11,945 nt of DNA. Source: Bacteroidales bacterium UBA6192. GTDB taxonomy: Bacteria > Bacteroidota > Bacteroidia > Bacteroidales > F082. Where the stretch lies: NCBI GenBank assembly GCA_002422725.1, contig DITE01000070.1:1-11945 (forward strand), given 5' to 3'. Below, in pieces: positions 7,145 through 11,945 of this stretch (the stretch's first letter is position 1; each line of letters opens with the position of its first letter). Made by a program: the position numbers and the translations under genes. Under the pieces are notes generated by a model. It searched no databases. It saw nothing but the letters and a program-made list of their open reading frames with translations, and was not told the DNA's origin.

Positions 7145-7780
7145 TTACTCTGTTTCACTGTGCATTTTCACAAAAAAGGCAACTTTCTCCAGTGAAGTGA
7201 TCATATCGTATTCTTCCAGGTACACGTCTTTCGGCACATTCACCGGCTTAGGCGTATAATTCAGTATACCCTTGATACCCGATTTCACAAGTTTATCCGC
7301 TACCTCAACAGCAAAATCGGCCGGAACTGTCATGATTCCAATCCGAATATCCAGTTTCTGAATAGTAGATTCCATATCATCAATGCCAAAACATGGCACA
7401 CCTGACATGGTATTACCAATCTTATCAGGATTAATATCGAATCCGGCAACAATGCGTAGCTGACTCCTTTTTCCGGCAAAATAGTTAATCAGTGCCCGGC
7501 CAAGGTTTCCCATGCCGATGATAGCCACATGAATCCCATCATCAGAGTCGATAATCTGTCCAATAAGGTCGATTAGTTCCTTCACATTGTATCCTTTTCG
7601 GAGTGTTCCGGTGTAACCGATGAGCATGAGGTCGCGTCGCACCTGAACCGCAGTAATATGCTGAATGCGAGCTATTTCATGTGAATAAATATGGGTTTTG
7701 CCACTATCCAGACAAATCAGAAGCGCCCGGCGATACTGACTCAGCCTCTCGATGGTTTTGTGAGGAAGATTTTTAATCAT
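7145..7780 (-). CDS. rex: Redox-sensing transcriptional repressor Rex
   Basis: A DNA-binding repressor that responds to the NADH/NAD+ ratio; NADH binding releases it from operators in front of fermentation, respiration and hydrogenase genes. It has 211 residues from the ATG at 7778-7780. The N-terminal winged helix (about 1-75) shows LPHKTIERLSQYRRAL and the recognition segment VQVRRDLMLIGYTGTLRKGYN. The Rossmann NADH domain follows with GMGNLGRAL at 89-97, Asp115 in GFDIN, and the late motif NYTPKPVNVP at 174-183. The C-terminal helix completes the family length. A TTG ten codons upstream could extend the frame, but the ATG fits the family N-terminus and leaves about 32 bases after the predicted transcription start. 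It sits downstream of hypB with its own promoter and Rex box. Confidence 0.95.
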   Translation of the reverse strand: MIKNLPHKTIERLSQYRRALLICLDSGKTHIYSHEIARIQHITAVQVRRDLMLIGYTGTLRKGYNVKELIDLIGQIIDSDDGIHVAIIGMGNLGRALINYFAGKRSQLRIVAGFDINPDKIGNTMSGVPCFGIDDMESTIQKLDIRIGIMTVPADFAVEVADKLVKSGIKGILNYTPKPVNVPKDVYLEEYDMITSLEKVAFFVKMHSETE

Positions 7781-7818
7781 TGGTTCTAATTTACGTTTTG
7801 CTGTTCCCAACTGTACAA

Positions 7819-7850
7819 CAAAGGTAAATCCATCATCTTAGAATAGCAAA
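7819..7850 (-). promoter_or_regulatory. Bacteroidota-type promoter for rex
   Basis: On the minus strand, TTTG (7847-7850) and TACCTTTG (7819-7826) are separated by 20 bases. Both elements match the Bacteroidota consensus -33 TTTG and -7 TAnnTTTG. The predicted leader before the ATG at 7780 is about 32 bases. This is the best promoter in the window and shows that rex need not depend on read-through from hypB. Confidence 0.7.
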
Positions 7851-7855
7851 TTTTT

Positions 7856-7873
7856 TTGTTAAAAATTTAACAT
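7856..7873. promoter_or_regulatory. Rex operator upstream of rex
   Basis: TTGTTAAAAATTTAACAT matches the Rex box form TTGTTAAnnnnTTAACAA at 13 of 14 defined positions, the last base differing. A further half-site TTGTTAA overlaps its end at 7873-7879. The site begins five bases upstream of the -33 element of the rex promoter and 22 bases past the hypB stop. Binding there would repress rex, which is autoregulation of a kind common in this family. Confidence 0.75.
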
Positions 7874-7895
7874 TGTTAAGAATGCGCAGACAATT

Positions 7896-8825
7896 TCAGG
7901 CCATCAGCTTGTCAAGCCACGAATACCATGCATCAAAACCCTCGCCTGACTTAACACTCAGTGTGATGAATTCGAGTTTGGGATTCACACGAAGGGCGTA
8001 TTGTTTTGCTTTTTCCACATCAAAATCGACATAGGGAAGCAGGTCGGTTTTGTTGATCACACATAAATGTGCTGTTTCAAACATGGTTGGATATTTGGCG
8101 GGTTTGTCGTCTCCTTCGGTGACGCTGATAATCACAACCCTTTTCGTTTCGCCCAGATCGAATAATGACGGGCACACAAGATTTCCGACATTTTCAATAA
8201 AGAGCAGGCTGTTTTGCGGCACATTCAATGCTTTCATCGCTTTATTGACCATAAGGGCATCCAGATGGCAGCCATTACCGGTGTTCACCTGAATTACCGG
8301 TGCTCCGGCAGACTGAATCCTTTCAGCATCATTCATTGTTTGCTGGTCACCTTCGATAACATAAGTGTTGTAACGCCCGGCCGATTCCCTTATGGTGCGT
8401 TCGAGCAAGCTGGTTTTCCCTGAGCCAGGCGAACTTACCAGGTTCAATGATACAATATTCAATGCGTCAAAATAACCCCTGTTTCGCTCTGCAATCAGGT
8501 CATTCTTAGCCATAATGTTACGTTCCAACTTCAATGTGTGCGTATGGGTGTGCCCATCGTGAGTATGAACGTGATCTGTTTTTTGGTCATCATGCACATG
8601 GTCGTGATGGGCATGGGTGTGCTGGTGTGCGTGATCACTCATTGTGTCTTCATGCTCATGCGAATGGGGATAATCATGATCGTGATGATGATGATGTCCG
8701 TGATGATGTTCCTCATCCCCATGCATGTGAGGATGCACATGAAAATGGCTATGTTTACTTTCATTTTCACCGGGTTTCCGGTAAGTGATGTGATCATCTT
8801 CGCCACATCCGCAGGTTCCACACAT
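7896..8825 (-). CDS. hypB: Hydrogenase nickel-incorporation GTPase HypB, His-rich form
   Basis: A SIMIBI-class GTPase that, with HypA, inserts nickel into the large subunit of [NiFe] hydrogenases. It has 309 residues. It starts with the high-affinity metal motif CxxCGCGE (Cys2, Cys5, Cys7). A flexible arm follows with about 33 histidines between residues 12 and 96, expected to store or buffer nickel or zinc. The G domain starts near residue 105 and has the P-loop SPGSGKTSLL at 132-141, the metal-switch residues Cys186-His187 (NTGNGCHLD) and Cys218 (NLVCPSLFD), and the base-specificity motif NKTD at 258-261. The ATG at 8825 follows the hypA stop by 19 bases, so hypA-hypB is an operon. Codons of the His arm are repetitive, which makes the opposite strand look open in other frames. 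Confidence 0.97.
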   Translation of the reverse strand: MCGTCGCGEDDHITYRKPGENESKHSHFHVHPHMHGDEEHHHGHHHHHDHDYPHSHEHEDTMSDHAHQHTHAHHDHVHDDQKTDHVHTHDGHTHTHTLKLERNIMAKNDLIAERNRGYFDALNIVSLNLVSSPGSGKTSLLERTIRESAGRYNTYVIEGDQQTMNDAERIQSAGAPVIQVNTGNGCHLDALMVNKAMKALNVPQNSLLFIENVGNLVCPSLFDLGETKRVVIISVTEGDDKPAKYPTMFETAHLCVINKTDLLPYVDFDVEKAKQYALRVNPKLEFITLSVKSGEGFDAWYSWLDKLMA

Positions 8826-8844
8826 AATATGCTATTTTTTAGGA

Positions 8845-9195
8845 TTAATCAATTGTTTCTATATCTATACTTTTGACTTTCAACTCCTTGCCTTGAATCA
8901 CATAGGTTTGAAAACTGTTACACAACGGACAGGCAGCATAATGAAACTCAGGTTTAAATTCATGACAACATTCCTGGCAAACCGAAACAGCATCAATAAA
9001 ATGATACGCAAGTTCCGCTTTCTCCAGCAGGGTGTCACGAACGGCTTCATCCATTGCAAAAACAAGTGCATCATAAACAATTCCAGCCTGCGATCCAATC
9101 TCGATTTCAACCTTGCTAACCCGCTTTGCATGATGACCGGCAGCCTCTTCCAAAACGATATCAACAATGCTCATGGCTATGGAAAGTTCATGCAT
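8845..9195 (-). CDS. hypA: Hydrogenase nickel-insertion protein HypA
   Basis: A small nickel metallochaperone that docks on the immature hydrogenase large subunit and receives nickel from HypB. It has 116 residues, the normal length. The N-terminal MHELSIAMSI carries His2 and Glu3 of the nickel site. The zinc-binding loop has two Cys pairs, CQEC at 73-76 and CPLC at 89-92. The end (GKELKVKSIDIE) matches the family's C-terminal strand. It is the first gene of the hypA-hypB operon and is divergent from the zinc-ribbon gene across a 178-base spacer. Confidence 0.96.
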   Translation of the reverse strand: MHELSIAMSIVDIVLEEAAGHHAKRVSKVEIEIGSQAGIVYDALVFAMDEAVRDTLLEKAELAYHFIDAVSVCQECCHEFKPEFHYAACPLCNSFQTYVIQGKELKVKSIDIETID

Positions 9196-9210
9196 ACTGC
9201 AAATTTTCTA

Positions 9211-9218
9211 CAAAAATA
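9211..9218 (-). promoter_or_regulatory. -7 promoter element for hypA-hypB
   Basis: The minus strand reads TATTTTTG, matching TAnnTTTG, with a predicted transcription start only about 10 bases before the hypA ATG. No strong -33 element is seen. The sequence is AT-rich, so a chance match is possible. I found no good Rex box beside it. Confidence 0.35.
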
Positions 9219-9297
9219 ACACAATGCACCGATTAATGGCTAAAACACATTACCAGGCACTCAGGTTATTTAGAATGATTACAAATTAGACCCTGTT

Positions 9298-9329
9298 CTT
9301 GAAATCAGATATTTTATATTGTACATTTA
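9298..9329 (+). promoter_or_regulatory. Probable promoter for the zinc-ribbon gene
   Basis: CTTG (9298-9301), a 20-base spacer and TACATTTA (9322-9329) resemble -33 TTTG and -7 TAnnTTTG with one mismatch each, about 45 bases upstream of the ATG at 9374. The -7 lies inside an imperfect 18-base palindrome, ATTGTACATTTATGCAAT (9318-9335), which could be an operator but may be chance in AT-rich DNA. Confidence 0.4.
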
Positions 9330-9373
9330 TGCAATAAAATCATAGTTAACCTAACAGACTAATAATTATCGTC

Positions 9374-9775
9374 ATGGAAAAGAAGGTTTCATTGCACGTA
9401 AAATGTCCCCTCTGCGGAAAATCACTCATGGATAATGATGTGATTCTGAATGGGAAACCAAGTGTAAAAGTGAATATCACCAGCGAGAATGATCGCGGGG
9501 TTCTGCATCTATGTTCAACTTATGGTTGCGACCTGAAAAAGATGGAGGTTGAAGTGTCTGAGCATGAGGTGGTCGAGTTTTATTGCCCGCACTGTAACAA
9601 GGAGTTATCCACGAATGAACACTGCAACGAGTGCGAAGCTCCCATGGTTGCATTTGTGATCAAAGCGGGTGGTGAGGTCAGGATTTGTTCGCGTAATGGT
9701 TGTTTAAACCATCATATTGTGTTCAAGGACGTTTCATCAGAACTCTCGAAGTTTTACTATGAATACGGCTTTTAG
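9374..9775 (+). CDS. Multi-cysteine zinc-ribbon protein of unknown function
   Basis: A 133-residue soluble protein with no signal peptide or membrane segment. Ten cysteines fall in paired knuckles: C11/C14 and C47/C52 form a first module, then C71/C74, C84/C87 and C105/C110 follow. The two halves share a pattern: an opening CPxC followed by (K/N)(K)xL-like sequence, and a closing (L/I)CSxxGC (LCSTYGC, ICSRNGC). This suggests an internal duplication, with an extra CNEC knuckle in the second half. The C-terminus ends with FYYEYGF. I recall similar conserved hypothetical proteins in anaerobes but cannot name a characterised member, so function is unknown. It probably binds two or three zinc ions, or iron. 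It is divergent from hypA and lies 92 bases before the DUF299 gene on the same strand. Confidence 0.85.
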   Translation: MEKKVSLHVKCPLCGKSLMDNDVILNGKPSVKVNITSENDRGVLHLCSTYGCDLKKMEVEVSEHEVVEFYCPHCNKELSTNEHCNECEAPMVAFVIKAGGEVRICSRNGCLNHHIVFKDVSSELSKFYYEYGF

Positions 9776-9780
9776 TTCGC

Positions 9781-9797
9781 GTATTGATAATCAATAC
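9781..9797. promoter_or_regulatory. 17-bp perfect palindrome upstream of the DUF299 gene
   Basis: GTATTGA-TAA-TCAATAC is an exact 7-bp inverted repeat with a 3-base centre, starting five bases after the zinc-ribbon stop. Its centre is about 60 bases upstream of the transcription start predicted from TAGTTTTG (9836-9843), a usual place for an activator site. It has no T-run, so a terminator is less likely. The protein that would bind is unknown. Confidence 0.4.
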
Positions 9798-9835
9798 AGC
9801 TGATGGTTTAGCACGCGCCCAACAAGAAAAGCGTT

Positions 9836-9843
9836 TAGTTTTG
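9836..9843 (+). promoter_or_regulatory. -7 promoter element for the DUF299 gene
   Basis: TAGTTTTG is a full TAnnTTTG match, giving a leader of about 19 bases before the ATG at 9868. No -33 TTTG at the right distance. It supports the ATG start over an in-frame TTG at 9784, which lies upstream of the element. Confidence 0.45.
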
Positions 9844-9867
9844 CATTGTCATCAGCAATCAGGTTTT

Positions 9868-10701
9868 ATGGCTATCATTTATATCGTTTCAGACGGCACC
9901 GGGCGAACAGCCAGTCAGGCCTTGAGTGCAGCACTCCTGCAATTCCCTTCGCAGGATGTTGAAATCGTTCTTCACAAAGAGGTGCGTTCAAAAGTGAAAA
10001 TTTCATCTGCGGTCAGGGACGCTGCAAAACAGGAGGCATTCATTGTTCACACATTGGTTTCGAATGAGTTGCGCGAGTTTATGATCACCTGTAGCCGCCA
10101 ACATAATGTGGAAACAATCGACCTGATGGGGCCTTTGCTTGGCCGGTTGTCAGAAAAACTAATCAGATCACCTTCTGAAAAACCCGGATTGTTTAGTGAG
10201 TTGAACAAAGAGTATTTTCAGCGCATTGATGCCATGCAGTTTGCTTTTCAACACGATGACGGGCAGAGACCGGAGGGATTAAATAAAGCAGAAATCGTAC
10301 TGTTGGGTGTTTCTCGAACCTTTAAAACTCCTTTGAGCATTTACCTGGCTTTCAAAGGTTGGTTTGTTGCCAATGTGCCAATTGTACAGGGTATTGAGCC
10401 TCCTCATGAGTTGTTTCAGATTCCTCCCGACAGGGTATTCTGCCTGACCAACAACGCCCACAACCTGGCTACCTTGCGTCATTCAAGGCTTGAGCGCCTT
10501 GGAATGGGAACCGACAATTATGCTAATCCGTCATACGTGAGCCGTGAACTGATGTATGCCCAGTCGGTTTTTAACCGTGAACGGCGTTGGGCTGTTATTC
10601 GGGTAACCAATAAACCTATTGAGGAAATTGCCAGTGAAATACTTGCTGTCATCAAATCGAAGCAAACTGACAATGACGAAAACGAAGACAGATCAAGCTG
10701 A
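9868..10701 (+). CDS. PEP synthetase/PPDK regulatory protein (DUF299)
   Basis: A bifunctional serine/threonine kinase and Pi-dependent pyrophosphorylase that switches off and on either phosphoenolpyruvate synthetase or pyruvate phosphate dikinase, so it controls flux between pyruvate and PEP. It has 277 residues from the ATG at 9868, the usual length. The N-terminus IYIVSDGTGRTASQAL and the segment QRIDAMQFAFQHDDG at 118-132 are family hallmarks. The nucleotide loop is GVSRTFKTPLSIYLA at 147-161, with Phe152 where I expect Ser or Gly. The C-terminal motif reads VIRVTNKPIEE at 243-253, with Arg245 where relatives usually have Asp (VIDVT). A short acidic tail ends the protein. The target dikinase gene is not in the window. 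Confidence 0.93.
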   Translation: MAIIYIVSDGTGRTASQALSAALLQFPSQDVEIVLHKEVRSKVKISSAVRDAAKQEAFIVHTLVSNELREFMITCSRQHNVETIDLMGPLLGRLSEKLIRSPSEKPGLFSELNKEYFQRIDAMQFAFQHDDGQRPEGLNKAEIVLLGVSRTFKTPLSIYLAFKGWFVANVPIVQGIEPPHELFQIPPDRVFCLTNNAHNLATLRHSRLERLGMGTDNYANPSYVSRELMYAQSVFNRERRWAVIRVTNKPIEEIASEILAVIKSKQTDNDENEDRSS

Positions 10702-10754
10702 AAAAAAAAACGCGCTTTACTTTTTAGCAAATAAACAACTCTCAAAATATGGCA

Positions 10755-10789
10755 ACAATTTCACTAACAAAGATTTTCATTGAAATTGT
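10755..10789. terminator. Inverted repeat between convergent genes
   Basis: ACAATTTCA (10755-10763) and TGAAATTGT (10781-10789) are a perfect 9-bp inverted repeat with a 17-base loop, in the 120-base gap where the DUF299 gene and hypE converge. The position suits a bidirectional terminator, but the stem is AT-rich and the loop long, so its folding would be weak. Confidence 0.3.
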
Positions 10790-10821
10790 AGTCCGGACAA
10801 TCGCCATTTTACGTTGAACCC

Positions 10822-11841
10822 TTAGCAAATCCTGGGCAACTGTTCCCCGGCAGGCATATCCACTATGCGTTTGCCGCCGATACTGGTGTGTAGCCACACC
10901 TTGCCGGCATGTTGAGGCACTATTTCTCCTATTATTACTGCATTCCGGCCAAACTCGTGCTTTCTGAGTGTTTCCATCACCTTATCAGCAACAACTGACC
11001 CGACAACCATGACCACTTTTCCCTCATTGGCAACATAAAGCGGATCGAAACCAAGCAATTCGCACATCCCTCTAACCTCGGTTCTGACAGGAATATCCTG
11101 TTCAAAAAGGTTGATACCCCAGCTTTTGTCAGCAACAATCTCGCACATCACCGTGCCCAGACCCCCTCTCGTTGCATCGCGCATAAAATGGATGTTTCCG
11201 GCATTTTCCCATACCTGGTCAATCATCCCGTTCAGGCTGGCACAGTCAGACTCAATTTTAGCCTTAATATTCAACTGGTTGCGGGCACTCATCACCGCCA
11301 TCCCATGATCACCGATAAAACCATTCACTATGATTTTATCTCCCGGACTAATCAGCTTCCCGGTAGCCAGTTGATTGGCCTCTTTGCGCTGTTGTCCGAC
11401 GCCCGAAGTGGTGATGAATATTTTATCGCATTTCCCCCGGTCAACAACCTTGGTGTCGCCTGTAACAATATGAATACCTGCTGAAAGGGCTTCTTCAGCC
11501 ATCGACCTGACAATTTTTTCCAGCGCCAAAAATGGCAATCCTTCTTCAATGATAAAGGAAACGCTCAGGTAGGCAGGGGAAGCCCCTGAAACGGCCAGAT
11601 CGTTCACTGTGCCGGCAATGGCAAGCTTTCCAATGTCGCCTCCCGGAAAAAAAATCGGGTCAACCACAAAAGCATCTGTTGTCATGGCAATCTTGCCCGA
11701 TGCCATGTCAAGCAGAGCAGCATCCGTTTGCTGAAGCAGTATTTTATTGGAAAAGTGTTTGATAAACAAAGAGGTAATGAGTTCATGCGAAAGCCTGCCC
11801 CCACTGCCATGTCCAAGCAATATATTTTTGAATTGTGTCAT
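10822..11841 (-). CDS. hypE: Hydrogenase expression/formation protein HypE
   Basis: An ATP-dependent dehydratase that turns the S-carbamoyl group placed on its C-terminal cysteine by HypF into a thiocyanate, the source of the cyanide ligands of the [NiFe] active site. It has 339 residues. It begins with GHGSGGRLSHELI (10-22). The PurM-like core shows TTDAFVVDPIFFPGGDIGKL at 54-73, AGTVNDLAVSGA at 76-87, RDATRGGLGT at 221-230 and YVANEGK at 269-275. It ends with the diagnostic PRIC, the modified Cys being the last residue. The ATG at 11841 follows the hypD stop by five bases, and AAGGA overlaps that stop. A longer frame from 11931 runs through hypD in another frame and is rejected. Confidence 0.97.
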   Translation of the reverse strand: MTQFKNILLGHGSGGRLSHELITSLFIKHFSNKILLQQTDAALLDMASGKIAMTTDAFVVDPIFFPGGDIGKLAIAGTVNDLAVSGASPAYLSVSFIIEEGLPFLALEKIVRSMAEEALSAGIHIVTGDTKVVDRGKCDKIFITTSGVGQQRKEANQLATGKLISPGDKIIVNGFIGDHGMAVMSARNQLNIKAKIESDCASLNGMIDQVWENAGNIHFMRDATRGGLGTVMCEIVADKSWGINLFEQDIPVRTEVRGMCELLGFDPLYVANEGKVVMVVGSVVADKVMETLRKHEFGRNAVIIGEIVPQHAGKVWLHTSIGGKRIVDMPAGEQLPRIC

Positions 11842-11846
11842 TGTCC

Positions 11847-11945
11847 TTATTCTCTTTTGTAACGGTACCAGGCCTGACATGCTCCTTCGTTCGACACCAT
11901 ACAGGCCCCGACAGGATCGCCGGGATGGCATGCTTTGGCAAAAAG
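11847..11945 (-). CDS. hypD: HypD, C-terminal 32 residues (cut by the window edge)
   Basis: The end of the HypD scaffold protein, which with HypC holds the iron while the CN and CO ligands are added. Only the last 32 codons are inside the window. The stretch LFAKACHPGDPVGACMVSNE followed by GACQAWYRY is the characteristic C-terminus, with three cysteines of the region that binds the [4Fe-4S] cluster. The stop TAA is at 11847-11849, five bases before hypE, so the two genes are in one operon. hypC, hypF and the hydrogenase subunits would be expected beyond the right edge or elsewhere. Confidence 0.9.
   Translation of the reverse strand, partial: LFAKACHPGDPVGACMVSNEGACQAWYRYKRE

Noticed and set aside
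8641..8760. Tandem repeat or CRISPR-like array
   Set aside because: The repetitive CAT/ATG-like triplets encode the His-rich arm of HypB; there are no equal-length repeats with unique spacers.
8534..8876. Open, hydrophobic-looking plus-strand frames opposite the hypB N-terminus
   Set aside because: They come from the repetitive His/Asp codons of HypB read backwards; the Met/Val/Ile-rich result is an artefact of that repeat.
9781..9797. An FNR site (TTGAT...ATCAA)
   Set aside because: The half-sites are there but the spacing is one base instead of four, so an FNR dimer should not fit.
9784..9867. An upstream TTG start for the DUF299 protein adding 28 residues
   Set aside because: The added residues are not family-like, the TTG lies inside the palindrome and upstream of the TAGTTTTG element.

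Overview
This window looks like a chromosomal segment from an anaerobic or microaerotolerant member of the Bacteroidota, probably near the Bacteroidales. Two signs support this. Several genes are preceded by the Bacteroidota-type -7 element TAnnTTTG rather than an E. coli-type promoter, with few convincing Shine-Dalgarno sequences. The proteins, such as the long Lgt with a GRMGCHVAGDGDWG motif, also have a Bacteroidota character. I could run no database search, so the lineage is inferred.

Left part (about 200-4460, all minus strand). A housekeeping group holds a DMT-family exporter, prolipoprotein diacylglyceryl transferase (lgt) and an inositol-monophosphatase-family enzyme whose start overlaps the lgt stop. 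Upstream of it lies a superoxide dismutase with an apparent signal peptide, and then a short orphan fragment that resembles the C-terminus of a metallophosphoesterase.

Middle part (about 4460-7100). A DASS/SLC13 sodium-coupled anion transporter and a carbamate kinase (arcC) are divergently transcribed. They share a spacer with an 18-bp palindrome, TTGTGAATTTAATCACAA, that fits Rex-type and also CRP-type operators.

Right part (about 7145-11945). This is a [NiFe]-hydrogenase maturation region: hypA-hypB on the minus strand, hypE and the last 32 codons of hypD on the minus strand, and the NADH-sensing repressor Rex downstream of hypB. Rex is preceded by a near-consensus Rex box, TTGTTAAAAATTTAACAT. 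Two plus-strand genes split hypAB from hypDE: a small multi-cysteine zinc-ribbon protein of unknown function and a DUF299 kinase/pyrophosphorylase that regulates PEP synthetase or pyruvate phosphate dikinase.

How the parts may work together. HypA and HypB deliver nickel, and HypB carries a very His-rich nickel-holding arm. HypD and HypE (with HypC and HypF, presumably outside the window) build the Fe(CN)2CO group. The cyanide ligands derive from carbamoyl phosphate, which the nearby carbamate kinase could supply. Rex could tie this to the NADH/NAD+ ratio, and the DUF299 regulator acts at the PEP/pyruvate node. The links among arcC, Rex and Hyp are inference from proximity and operator-like sequence. 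The hydrogenase structural genes are not in the window. I saw no tRNA, rRNA, CRISPR array, insertion sequence or phage gene.
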